Part shown: positions 1-11,113 of the stretch, in pieces
Position numbering within the stretch: the stretch's first letter is position 1
Layout of the letters: every line of letters begins with the position of its first letter
NCBI GenBank assembly: GCA_025766275.1
Contig: JAFKAC010000003.1
Coordinates: forward strand, 558,001 to 622,000
Source: Lactarius indigo
Taxonomy: Eukaryota; Basidiomycota; Agaricomycetes; Russulales; Russulaceae
DNA: 64,000 nucleotides
Reading direction: 5' to 3'
The notes under the pieces: generated by a model
Told to the model about the DNA's origin: nothing
The model's input: only the letters and a program-made list of their open reading frames with translations
The model's database searches: none
Program-made: the position numbers and the translations under genes

Positions 1-1635
1 AGTGCATGATACACTATCCAACCCCATCCTCTGAAATTTACTATCGACCGGTGTACTTTGAAGGGAGGGGCCGGACAATAGAGACTTAACCATAAAAAGA
101 TAATTTTATTATCTTTGTGACGCTGTTGTCTTAAACGTTGATCTTGCAATGAACCCGACCACGTCGTCGATCAACCCATAAAATCAGTGCCCAGAAGTTG
201 TGCAGCCGCGGAGGCCATGTGGAGAAAATGTGGAATCCTCCAGTATGGTGGATGTGAACGTTGTGGACCCCCGAGACGAAGTATGCAGGCTGCGCATTGA
301 CAGACGGAAAGAAAGTATCTACTTACAGTCACCCGCGCAATTCAATATCATACTTAACCTATATCATCATATCTTCTCGATTTCCACCTGTGACTAAAGG
401 TCCACGAACTAATCAAGCAGGGTTTAAGGCGACGAAGTCGACCCCCGGTACAAAAACTGCATACTAACAGATTGACCGGCTTGGCGGACCGGATGGAAAC
501 GGGCTTTCAGAGTGAGTGCTTCGTCTGTCCTCCTCACCACACCTGTTCGCGACCTACCATCCCCACGCACGCCCTCCCCCGTTTCCGTGCGGGCGGTCTG
601 TGCTCCCCCTTTTCGGGCAGATAGGCATGTGAATACCGGGGTACAAGTCACATTCCCCATTCCCCTTGTTGCTGCCCGCCCCTCACCACCGTGACATTGG
701 CACAAAGGGTGTAAGGGGGCGCCCCCTCGAAGACAAAAAATGTGAATATAGTTTATGTAATATATGTTAGCTAACACAGATATTTTGCCGAGCAACCTGT
801 CATTTGAATGTGCTACTGTAAGTTACGCGAGCAACCTGTCAGCACAACTGTCAACAACGTGTCAAAAAAAAACCGTTAGCTGAGCAAGATGAAGACTTTT
901 ACCCAGGACCTTTACACAAAGATCAAGATTAATGATTCAAGAACGAAATATTTTTGTCCAGCCCTACCCCTTCATAGTGTACCCACAATGAAGATACAAG
1001 CAAATCAGTGGATTTATGCGATAGCGTTAGATGTTTTTCATCGCTTGACTGCGGGTTTACCGTCTTCTCCATTCCGACCAGTTGTATTACCTAACGCTCT
1101 CCTCAGCTCGAGGCAGTCACGAGGTCGACGGCGTGTAACTTACAGAAGTCACGAGTCGGAGTGGGTGTACTCCGTAATCTGTCTGTCGACGGTGATTTGA
1201 CCGGCGTCCTTCGTCCTTCCCACCACTTCTGGGCCGCAGTAATGCATGGCGTTCATCTTGACGTTCATTCCGGTTACCCCGGAAGCTAAAAGAGGCTTGG
1301 CGCTGTCTCGTGACCATGCTGTGCTAGCATGGATTGGAGGCCCCGTGAGCAATGACACCATGATGACAGTCGTTCAAACGTTCAACAGCCACCTGATCCA
1401 ACGGGTCCTACTCCATTCCGCCACTAAATCGGGCGACAGCCCTAGACGCCAGAATATAATGGAGCCCAAGGTTTATTGTGTCGTACAAGCCCCTTACAGT
1501 TGTCATCCACCTCAGTACGTATTGGGTGTGTGGGGGATCGGCTCGCTCGGCTCCAATTTTGCTGACGAAGCCTTCATGCAGGTTCGCTAGCGTTCGTCGT
1601 TCTCCTCACCCACCCCATCACTGTTGTTCTAGTCA
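1..1635. other. Intergenic, no gene supported
   Basis: Several ORFs of 60-120 codons occur on both strands, but none has a recognisable domain, plausible splice structure or a paralogue elsewhere in the window. The longest, around 1246-1590, does not resemble a protein family I know. It ends just before the first F-box locus, so part of this stretch probably serves as its upstream region. I see no clear repeat or element boundary. Confidence 0.4.
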
Positions 1636-3166
1636 ATGGAGGAATCTACTATTTTTCCTGGAGAATGGTCTGTGCAGATTGCCAGCCGTGGAGAATTGGA
1701 GGTTGGACGGGCCTATGAAGGGCTGTGTAAGTCATCTGCAATGTCCTTTTGGACACTCATTGAACGGTGTTGGCAGGCAAATTCTCTGCGATCGAGGTAC
1801 TCCCCGAAGACGTACTCCTCGAAATATTTGACTTCTACAAGCTAGCCTCCGCTAATCTTTCATGGGGATGGCACGAGCTTGCTCACGTGTGCCAACGATG
1901 GCGTTGCATCATTTTTTCCTCGCAGTGCAGATTAGGTCTGCGGCTTCTCTGCACATACGGGACGCCGGTCAAAAATACTCTTGATTGTTGGCCAACCTTT
2001 CCCATCGTCGTACGGTATAACGGAACCGCATCACCATCTCCAGATGATGAAGAGAGTATCAGTTACTGCACTTCAGCACCGCGACCGCGTATGCGAAATC
2101 GACCTCATTTTGCAAGGCGCGCTGTCCGAAAGAGTATTCAAAATGATGCAGGAGCCTTTTCCGTTGTTGGAACGCGTTGCACTCAGGTCTTGTGATATTG
2201 CGGTCCTCGTTCTTCCTATTACGTTTTTAGGTGGATCTACTCCCCGCCTCCGTGTTCTTCACTTGGATTCCATTGCCTTTCCGACATTACCACAGCTCCT
2301 ATCATCCGCTTGTGACCTTGTTGACCTTCAACTCCAAAGGGTCCCGAGTACCAGGTATATTTCACCCGTGGATCTTGTCGCCGTATTGTCCACTACGACT
2401 AAACTAAAAACGTTCCGCTTGCATTTCGCTTCTCCGACACCCTACTCCAGCCCAAGAAGCACGCCTCCACCATCGTCAGGACGCGCTTGTCCTCTCCACT
2501 CTGACCAGTTTCGCTTTCCGAGGGTCGTGCAACTACCTAGAAGACCTTCTCTCCAGGATCAGTGCCCCTTCCCTCGAGCGTGCGCGTATCGGGTTCTTCG
2601 ATCAGATCAACTTCGATGTCCTGCAGCTCGCCCAGTTCCTCAGTCGCACGGATCCGCAGAGGCTTCCTGACGGAGCTGAACTGCTACCCCACAACGACGC
2701 AATCTCCCTCGCCCTTACTCGGTCGGGAGTGCCGCCAGGAGGCCCAACACACACCCCTGAGTGGCTCTGTTTGTATGTTTACTTCGGGCGATCTGGTCTC
2801 AAGGTGTCCTCGATGGCCCAGATCTGCCAACAAATATCCCCGTTCCTCTCTAGCGTGCAAACCTTCGATATCGCCTCGTCGCTCACTCCCGGGAATGACG
2901 TGGACGCCGGGCAATGGCTGGGCCTTTTCCGTGTGTTCAGCGGTGTGGAGAAACTTCACGTCACGTGGGGTTCTGTCCCAAATGTCGCCCGCGCGCTGCA
3001 ACACGTCTCCGCGGAAATAGCCGCCGATGTGCTACCCGCGCTGCGCGAACTCAACTTTGATTGGTTTGCGTCCAGGTGGAAAGAGGCTGTCACATCATTC
3101 ATCGACGCGCGTAACCTTGCGGGTCTCCCTGCTGTCAAGTTCCACCAGCCAAAGGTCTCTAGTTGA
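1636..3166 (+). pseudogene. F-box protein locus, copy 1, frame-broken
   Basis: This locus encodes an Agaricomycete F-box-like protein, a family expected to act as a substrate receptor for SCF ubiquitin ligases. Exon 1 (1636-1726) is followed by a 50-nt intron (gtaagt...ggcag) and the F-box core at about 1790-1930, with the pattern IEVLPEDVLLEIF then HVCQRWR. The homology then continues in three successive frames. A shift near 2030-2070 moves to a frame containing QHRDRVCEIDL, and another near 2440-2470 moves to a frame containing YLEDLLSRISAP and LAQFLSR, which ends at 3166. Both shifts equal one extra base. No GT...AG pair at either place restores the frame. The copy at 4661-6213 aligns along the whole length and shows what the continuous protein should look like. 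It could be a young pseudogene or an intact gene with insertion errors in the sequence. Confidence 0.65.
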
Positions 3167-4660
3167 CGGTTGTGTTTGGTTAAATATACGTGACTATATT
3201 GGTGTCCTGTCATACGCTTCATTATCTTATGTGCACTGGGATAGCCTGACAGTTTTTATTTATTTGTTTGGTTTCAAATTTTCAAATTCATTCAGTTACT
3301 TCCAAGAATGTACTTCTACCTCTAATTCGAGACGCCGCCGTTGAATTCAATGAGCTGGCACATAAAAGCTCTGACTCCCACCTATGTTTCCAGTGTTCTA
3401 GTCTTGAAAAGACTCTGTGCCCCCTAGCCTTCGGACTTGAAACGATCACATCAACCTGTTCTATCAACGAAAGGGCCTTAATTTTAGCCTGTCCGGTGCG
3501 CTACCACCCCCTCTTCGTTGCCTCATTCTTGCCGCCTGAATCCTCATCCTTGCGAAGCCCATCGCACGACGTTGGAACGTGACAACTCTAAAGCACGCGC
3601 GGGATGCAGTCCCGGAGAATATGGAAGGCCTAGTATGCCGTCCGCCCACGGGCTTTATGATTGACTTCTACCTGGGGCTGAAAGCCCCCCCCCCCCCCCC
3701 CCCCCCCGCTGATTGACGCACTGTATGAGGTCAGAGTTCCCAGGCACACCCAAAGTCTGTCTCTCTACCACCCGTTCGCGCACGCATACACCCACTTTTT
3801 CCACTGTACCGTTGCAAATACGGCACTGAGGAGGAAGTCAGTGGGTTTGTCGCGCCGTATCCAGAGCCGTTCAAGCTCGTCCACTCTCATGGAGTTCCCC
3901 TCTCCGCCTCAACGACACTCGGCGGCAAGCGGCGTGCCCGTTTCACATGCCAACGATATCCTCGGCATTACGTACCAAATCTACTGGCATGTTGAGATGA
4001 ACGACACCGTTCTTTACATGGGAAGCTACTCGTTCCTAGAGGCCCTGAACGGGTACTATGCAAATTGTCACGCCGACCACGTACTTCGACTTTCCGCGTA
4101 GGGGAAGAAACGGCGCCCGCACTGTCAGCAATTTCGACTCTCTGGAACATTTGGAAGCGAGGGTATATGAGCACAATCTCGTGCCGGGCCGGGTCCTTTA
4201 AGTTGGCGTCGTAATGTATTCCATGACGGTATCTGTGGCGTTCTTCTCGCCGATACTTCCCGCGTCCGTGCGTGTCCTTTCAAGTGTATGCTCCATAGGC
4301 CTGAGGCAGACGAAAGGATATGGGTGATCCTTGCTAGTAGTCCCTGTTGTATCTATTGATTACTTGCGGAAGCGGCGTGCGGCGTGTCTTGCCAGTGAGT
4401 TCGTTGCTCATGTCTTGGTGCAGCAGAGCACGTCTTGGGTACTTGCTCGAAAAGACGCGAAGGTGATTTCAAGTTGGTTTGCTCTTGTATCGCATGACCC
4501 CCAAAACGGCTTTGCGCGAGCACGTATTGATAACTGTGAGTATGATGTCAGTCCACTCAACCGATCGACGCAGCCGTGTGACATTCCATAATCGGATTCA
4601 GGGGCAGGTTCATATGCCCCCAAGTCACTGCAGGTTCACTACCAACCGTTACTCAAATCA
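3167..4660. other. Intergenic between two F-box copies
   Basis: This 1.5-kb stretch separates the two related F-box loci. It contains a pure C homopolymer at 3685-3707. An open frame near 3841-4101 has no recognisable domain and no obvious splice sites. No transposase, tRNA or terminal repeats were seen. Confidence 0.4.
3685..3707. repeat. Poly-C homopolymer, 23 bases
   Basis: An uninterrupted run of 23 C on the + strand. Runs of this length are rare in fungal DNA and are prone to length errors in sequencing and assembly, so the exact count should not be trusted. Confidence 0.9.
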
Positions 4661-6213
4661 ATGCTGGAACCTCACGCTGCTGTCTTCTCTGGAAAATCGC
4701 CTATGTTGATTGACGGAGAACTGAAGGTTGAAGGTGCTCACGAAAAGTTCTGTAAGATCATCTGTCGGGCCCCTTTCGGACATTTGCACTCACTGATTGG
4801 TATGAGCAGACAAATTGTCGACAATTGAATACCTTCCGGAAGAAGTGATTTTGGAAGTATTCTATCTCCACAAGCTATCCTATAAAAGTGAATGGCAAGA
4901 GAAACTCGAATGGCATAAGCTTTCTCAGGTATGCCGACGATGGCGTGCCATCATATTTGCCTCGCAACACAGACTCGATCTGTGGCTCCTCTGCACACCC
5001 CAGACATCCATCGCGAAGACTATAGATATCTGGCCAGCCTTTCGTATTGTCATACGAAATCGTCCTTTCAGGGATCTGTTTCTTGACGACGATATCACTG
5101 CCGCGCTCCAGCAACGTGATCGCGTCTGCAAACTCAATCTCCACGTGAATGGCCCACTGTTTGAAAGAGTATCCCAAATAGTGCAGCCTTTCCCGCTTCT
5201 GGAAGACCTTGTGCTCTGGTGTTGGGAAGAACCTGAGCGTGTGCTTCCCAGTACATTTTTGGGTGGATCTGCCCCTCGTCTTCGTATTCTTCGCCTGGAT
5301 GGCATTGCCTTCCCGGCACTACCTCGGCTCCTCTCATCTGCTACTAACCTTGTCGATCTTCAACTCCAACAATGGGTCCCGAGTACCAAGTATATGTATA
5401 TTTCGCCTGAGGCGCTTGTCAGTGGACTGTCCGCGACGACTCGGTTGAAATCTCTCCAGTTGAGTTTCAATCGTGCGAAGTTCCACTCTAATCCAAGGAA
5501 TTCCCCTCCGCCATGGGGGCCCATTGTCTTCTCCAATCTTAACCGTTTTTATTTCAATGGCACATCCGATTATCTAGAAGACCTCCTGTCTAGAATTAGT
5601 GCCCCTTCTACCGAGAACGCAAAAATTAATTTTCTTGACCCGCCTGGCTCCAACGTCTTGCAGCTTTCCCGGTTCCTCGGTCGCATGGAGCGGCAGTGGC
5701 TACCCAATCTGGCGCGAAGTGTTATTTGTGTTATTTTCCGAACTTGGTACCTTCCTCTTTTATCTGGTGGAGCCACCGGCAGATCCATTGAGGTTTCATT
5801 CGTCACGCTGGCTCGTCCGTTTAAGACCCCCTTTCCCACACCTTCAGCTATCCCTAGTGACCCGCATCTGCCAGCAAATATCCCTCTCCCTATCCAACGT
5901 GCGAAGACTTAGAATCGGAGGAGATTTCCAACCACCAGCACTGGGAAATGACGAGAACATCGCACAATGGCTGGACCTTCTTCACGTGTTCAATCGCGTG
6001 GAGCAGCTCCACATTGGTGGAGGTGTCTCTGAGAACTTTGCTTGCGCGCTGCAACGAGTCTCCATAGAAATGGCTGCCCACCTGGTACCTGCGCTGCGCA
6101 AACTCTACCTCAGTGGGGCCACGTCTGAGTCGCGGAAGGCCGTCACCTCATTTATCGGCACGCGCAACCTCGCGGGTCTCCCTGACGTCGAGTTTATTTT
6201 TTCAGATGAATGA
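4661..6213 (+). pseudogene. F-box protein locus, copy 2, frame-broken
   Basis: This is a paralogue of the locus at 1636-3166 with the same structure. Exon 1 (4661-4751) is followed by an intron (4752-4809, gtaagatc...gagcag) and a long second exon. The F-box core reads IEYLPEEVILEVF with QVCRRWRAIIF at about 4815-4960, followed by an LRR-like region containing LEDLLSRISAP at about 5570-5610. The first frame runs to 5912, but homology to copy 1 resumes in the +1 frame (RICQQISLSLSNV, then VEQLHIGGG, ending with NLAGLPDVEF) and stops at 6213. The change lies between about 5680 and 5850. A weak 46-nt GT...AG pair starting near 5747 would also restore the frame, but the + 1 frame already resembles copy 1 upstream of it, so I favour a one-base shift. 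The predicted role is SCF substrate recognition if it is functional. Confidence 0.65.
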
Positions 6214-7504
6214 CTATGTCCCTTGTGAGGACCAGTCTCAGCCTGCGCTCACATCACACCGATTGACTCTAATTATGCATTATTCAGCACCACACCAAAG
6301 TTAACGTCACAAAATCTCATGGAGAACTACTGTCAAACCTCAGCACCCTCCGGTGCCCACTGAGACTTCTTCCAATATTCCTATATACAACTCTTGTACG
6401 ACCTCGTACCTCGCTTCGTAATTAGTATCGGCGAAAGTAGTTCTCTCTCTTACTCTCTCATGCACTTAAGTGCCTCGAGCCTGTTCCCTCATCGTCTCAC
6501 GGTATTACTAAACCCTCTGGGTGTCTTACGGTCGTGTAAGTATTCCTTATCTCGCTTCTACCTGCTTAGTGTTCGGTCTGCGTATTACCCTTGGGTCTAC
6601 TCCTACTCTCTTGAATCGCGGCGAATATTTACACCCTAATATGTCCTACTTACGCATTTAGGACCCCAACACCAAGGCTCGTAACCGGAACGGTCTATTC
6701 AATACCCTGCACCGGGGCTGCAATGTGTGAAATGGTTTGCGCTTACTCGTACTAGTGGACATCCTCGGCGGAATTTTGAAATTCCCGCGCGAGGGGCTCC
6801 TGTACGCCGAGGTAGCGTCTGACCTGTGAGAGTCGCAATACACCCTAACCGACCTCATGGGCAATCACGATGTACACCTATAAAATTCAAACCAGTCTCG
6901 CAATTATGTCACGGTGACCTCGATGAGCGCAGCGTGCACGTGACAGTCCCTTGGGCTGTCCGCGCCTTAGGCCTTAGGACCAACGCGCCTTCGGTGCCCT
7001 CACCCAGTAAGTGCGGTGGGCGACTTTGACGGCTAGTAACTCTTTTTCAGCCCGAAGCCACATGACCATGGTCACATCATTGTCGGATACGACGAGGGCA
7101 TTGCTGAACGTTTTTGTGGTCGACACCTTGGTGAGCTTGCACATCTCAGCTACGAGCTTGAGGGATGGCATTCCTACGACTTGAGAATAGAGCTGCAAAG
7201 AGTTGAAAGTGGGTGGATGTGGAGCATGCTTGTCGTTGTGGTTTGCACTTCCTTCCGAGGCGGACAAGCCTTCCAGATCCGAGCCTGTATCTACACGTTA
7301 TCAATTAATTACTAGCACAACACTCTTCAAACGCGTACCGTATCTGAGCTGCATCATATAAGGTGTAACATGTAACCACTAACGTGCGGTATGGACGAAC
7401 GTATGTCTGGGTTGCACGTGAGAGCGTAGAAATAGTCATCATCAGCCTCCGAGTCCTCATACCTGACCCTGTCAGTCTGTAAGAGCTGGCTGTTCTTCGT
7501 CCAT
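6214..7504. other. Intergenic, no gene supported
   Basis: Spacer between the 3' end of F-box copy 2 and the 3' end of the minus-strand F-box locus. A minus-strand open frame at 6974-7267, with a possible upstream acceptor near 7290, has no recognisable domain. It could be an unknown exon or noise. Confidence 0.35.
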
Positions 7505-9418
7505 CTACCAGGAGTAGTACAAATCATCCTCGTCTTCATAATATCCATCCAAGCCACCATCTGAATCCCATACCTCGTCATCATTGTCCGTATCTAGATC
7601 AGTCTTCGTCTTCGTCATAGTCTTCTTCTGCCCCAGAACTGTCCGAGTCGTCTTCGACGAAGACGTCACGAACCACAGAGTCCCACATAGAACTCGTCTG
7701 TACCCTTCTCTCGAGGGATTTTTCGGGACTCAGGACGTCGACCACAATTTCACGGAGTAGCTCAATTGCACGACTAGTCGCTAAGCACGTGCTCAAGTCG
7801 AGCACCTCCAATGGAACTCCCTGCTCCACGCGCTTCATAAGCATGTTACATAGGCGAAATGTCCTACGCGCACTTAGAGCGGTGTCGACCAGGACGAGTT
7901 TCACCAGCGATGGGAGCAGCGGGCACTCGCGCCCCCCATTGTCTTCCAGTAGCATCTCTGTAAATCCACGTGCTGCAGGGGTCCCCAGATGCACGTGCTG
8001 AAGTAGAGGCCATCTAGGTGCGTGGCGGAACCAGGATTGCTTGTTGAGGAGACTTGTGGGGTCTTGTGAGGCAAGTGTCACGATGCTGTCCATGGGGAGG
8101 GCCGCCATTGCAGCATCGAAGATCTCCGTGTGGGTCACAGGAGACCAATCCTCATTTCTGACAGAGAACGTCCACACGTGCAGGGAACATGGCACCAAGA
8201 AAGGCGATCGGGTTGGGCATCTTGACGTCGATATTGGGTAAGGTACCACGCAAACACGTCGGCACAAGTTCTATCACTGCGGACGACCACACACTGTAGG
8301 GGTTGAGTATCCTGGGGTCCATGGGCATGTCGGGCAACATATGGGAGGATTTCTTGCACGTCACTACCGTCTTGGCTATTGGATGTTGCCATGAAACACA
8401 GCTTGGTGAGAGCCGGGAGGAGGAGATGAGCGAAGTGCTAATCCACAATCTCTTGCAGAGGCGGAGATATTTAAGTGTGCAAGGGAGGCGAGTGTGACGG
8501 TGCGTTCGATGCCTGGATGGGAGTAAGGCACCGGGAGGAGCAATCGGGAAAGTCGAGTGAAGGGTAAGTGTCTCTAGTTGTGGCATTTTGTCCAGAGCAT
8601 CCAGCCAGTCTGAAAGACTCGGTCTCACACCTGCGAACCGTACGCGTAAGTCGAGGTATTTGAGGCCCTTCCAGGAGCGGCGACTTCCAACTGATGTCGC
8701 AATTGTGGAGCTCGAGGTGAGAGAGCCTAGGGGTGGTGCCATCGAAAAGAGTGTCGGGGACGAATACTTGCGATGATATTGCTCGGTTCCAGTGACCCTC
8801 TCTGGATAACGAAAGGTACTCAATAGTGGGAGCAGGTGACACGAGTCCTTCGAGTAGTCTTGCGGAAGGTGGAGGGGTTCTGCGCTAATGCTAAGGTGGC
8901 ATATGTGGAGAACCCGCGCTTGGAGTTCTTTTTGGAGCACACTAAATCGACCATCGTCCCACAGACCAATGGGAACCTTTGCTTCCAAATATAAGGGTAC
9001 TGTCTTCGCCCGAGCAAGGATCTCAGCTGCGCCAGCTGAATTGAACGTGGTGAAATTGATGTGACTCCAGAAGAGCGGTTGATTGAGTGCAATCTCGCGC
9101 CAGTGGTGACAGACATGGACTACACGTAACCATGCTAAATGGTCTGGCCCTTCCGCCCAGTGTAAAGAACGAGGTTGACGATCCGACAGGTGCACGCAAA
9201 TAGTAGAAAATAGCGGCGGTGACCTCTGTAGGAAGAGACGAGATGGGTGTGAGTGCATTACGGCGACGCTTCAACGCTCGAATGGATCCTTCCAACGATT
9301 TGATTTCATCATCGATGGCTTGCTGTTGGTGTTCCCGGGAATTTGCCTGGCTTGAGTCCATCGAAAAACCAAACAATGGTGGCACGGGTTCGGTTCTTGG
9401 TTCGGATGGTTCCATCAT
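7505..9418 (-). pseudogene. F-box/LRR-like protein locus, multiply frame-shifted
   Basis: The start at 9418 is followed by a short coiled segment (DDEIKSLEGSIRALKRRR). An F-box core then begins ISSLPTEVTAAIF and switches frame near 9190-9210 before HLAWLRVVHVCHHWREIAL, the typical second half of this F-box type. Downstream the homology changes frame at least three more times. One frame holds the LRR-like text around 8840-8670 (PRLSHLELHNCDI), another LKYLDLRVRF, another LLPALTKLCFMAT, and the last about 8160-7600 ends in an acidic stretch. A final one-base shift near 7597 leads into an Asp/Glu/Tyr-rich tail that stops at 7505. Few in-frame stops interrupt each segment, so the decay is recent or the indels are technical. 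It is not a close copy of the two plus-strand F-box loci. Confidence 0.6.
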
Positions 9419-9583
9419 ATTATGTAAGCGTCATCACGGCCACTTATTTATTCTTCGACATACAGTATACATCTGCATCGTTCAGATCTGACCTTTTGAC
9501 TGTATACTCCATTGTCACACGTGGCTGAATTTGGTGCTCACCGGAGTCGTGCTGGAGTCATTAATTAAATCCTAGACGTTCCT

Positions 9584-9718
9584 CCTCAGCGTACGTGACA
9601 AACGAGCTGATATTCGATTACAAACTAGACGTTCTGCGTATGGTATAATTAAGTAATAAGGTAGATGTGGGTGTAAACGCGGACTTACCCCCCTCAGCGT
9701 ACGTGACAAACGAGCTGA
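9584..9718. repeat. 27-bp direct repeat containing a stem-loop
   Basis: The same 27-bp sequence (starting CCTCAGCGTACGTGAC) occurs at 9584-9610 and 9692-9718, 108 bp apart. In the second copy the ends CCTCAGC and GCTGAGG are reverse complements around a loop of about 15 bases. The first copy keeps only the inner part of the stem. A shorter shared word, CTAGACGTTC, also occurs near 9572 and 9626. This could be the edge of a small non-autonomous element or a recurring regulatory motif. Confidence 0.7.
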
Positions 9719-10175
9719 GGGAGGGAAAAAGGTATCGTACGAGATAATATATGACTTATGTTTATGGAATTCCAGTATGCAAACAGACGTCATCCGAGTC
9801 CAAACACTCTTCGGCTTTCACATCATCAAGAAGCAACTGGCAATGGCAACTGGCGAAAATCCTAATGAGGCGGCGCATGCGGCATGCCGTTTTCTCTCGC
9901 CGCACGCTGCCACTTCAACCAGTCTTCAACCCCCTGGAAGTTGGCAATGGACTGGACGGTACCTATCATGTCTCGCGCAAGCTACTTTGGTTTGAAAGAT
10001 GCAGAGGCTATTCTTTCTTGTCCCATCACGTCCAATTAGAAAGCGGTCTGGCGCTACCCTATATCCATGCGAGCATGCACCGAAAGCCCCACGAACAAGA
10101 TATCATGACGCTTTACGTCAAGCTCCATTCTCTCATCCACGTTCATACAGCCACTTCTTCGAGCTAATCCCCGTT

Positions 10176-10362
10176 CACACGTTGCGATTCGTTTCCACTG
10201 GAATGGCTATCGACGTGCTGCCTACGCTGCGTGAACTCATCCTCGACTCTGTCCGTGAAAGGGTCAAGCTCGCGCAAAGCTATCACCTCGTTCTTCGACG
10301 TGCATCAACGTGCGGGGCTCCCTGCCATTACATTCCCGTGGTTAAACAGTGGACCTGACTGA
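10176..10362 (+). pseudogene. 3' remnant of an F-box gene
   Basis: The frame near 10176-10265 reads VSTGMAIDVLPTLRELILD, which matches the C-terminal part of the plus-strand F-box loci (VSAEIAADVLPALRELNFD). A one-base shift near 10270 leads to AITSFFDVHQRAGLPAITF, matching their AVTSFIDARNLAGLPAVKF, and a stop follows at 10360-10362. No F-box or N-terminal part is visible upstream, so this is a truncated relic of the same subfamily. Confidence 0.6.
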
Positions 10363-10399
10363 ATTTGGCTCGTACCCGTTGTAATACATGTATTCACAC

Positions 10400-10926
10400 G
10401 CAGACACTTTACATGGGTCCCTCCCCAGACCCGTGCATATGGTCACTTAGTTTTCTCGCTACGAGACTTCTCGCCGTTAGTAGTTCCACTTTTTCTGCTA
10501 GCCATGACTATCCAGAATACTTTCAACGGTCCCACCAAAACTAAAGAAATAGACCTGCGGTATCCTAAGCGATAGAATATGGCTACTACTGAGGCCTCAA
10601 CATAAGAGCCAACTATGTGACTTCCCTGTGGTGTCTCCTTCGGACATTCACAGATTACATAAGTAGATTATCGGCCTCCCTGATATGTACTCACCTCGAT
10701 TGTCGAGCGCCCACCAGGCACCCACTGGCAGACTCATTACGTAGACACCTCCAGAGACCTGTTACAGCACCAGTCAGTTAGCTTTCTCGCTACGAAACTT
10801 CTCGTCGTTACTTTAACCAGCCACAACGTATGTTGCTAGCTATAACTGTCCAATGCACTTTCAAAAGTTTCACCTAACTAAAAACTAAGGAAACAGACCC
10901 GCGGTATCCTAAGCAAGATATAGAGG
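10400..10926. repeat. Diverged direct repeat, two copies
   Basis: A unit of about 140-180 bp occurs at roughly 10400-10583 and 10741-10926. Shared landmarks are TTTCTCGCTACGA, ACTTCTCG, an AAACTAA/AAACTAAGG stretch and GCGGTATCCTAAGC. The copies differ by substitutions and small indels. There is no ORF or terminal inverted repeat. It may be a decayed dispersed element or a local duplication. Confidence 0.6.
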
Positions 10927-11113
10927 ATAGATCCCATCCCATTACTGCACCGACCCAAAGCCTTTCGGGCAATTCTGGAGGGCGATGCTTGCAGAGCCAC
11001 TGCGCATATAGCAAATCTTCGCCGTGATGCAGTCGCCGGTACAGTTCGGCGTGAGTACAGACTGCTTGCCCTGAAGTTCATTGAACGTCTATTTTCGACA
11101 ACAGGTCAGCTGG

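Noticed and set aside
3841..4101. 86-codon plus-strand frame between F-box copies
   Set aside because: No domain, splice signal or paralogue; the surrounding DNA looks non-coding.
5747..5793. Intron restoring the frame of F-box copy 2
   Set aside because: The donor/acceptor pair is weak, with no branch site, and the +1 frame already resembles copy 1 upstream of it.
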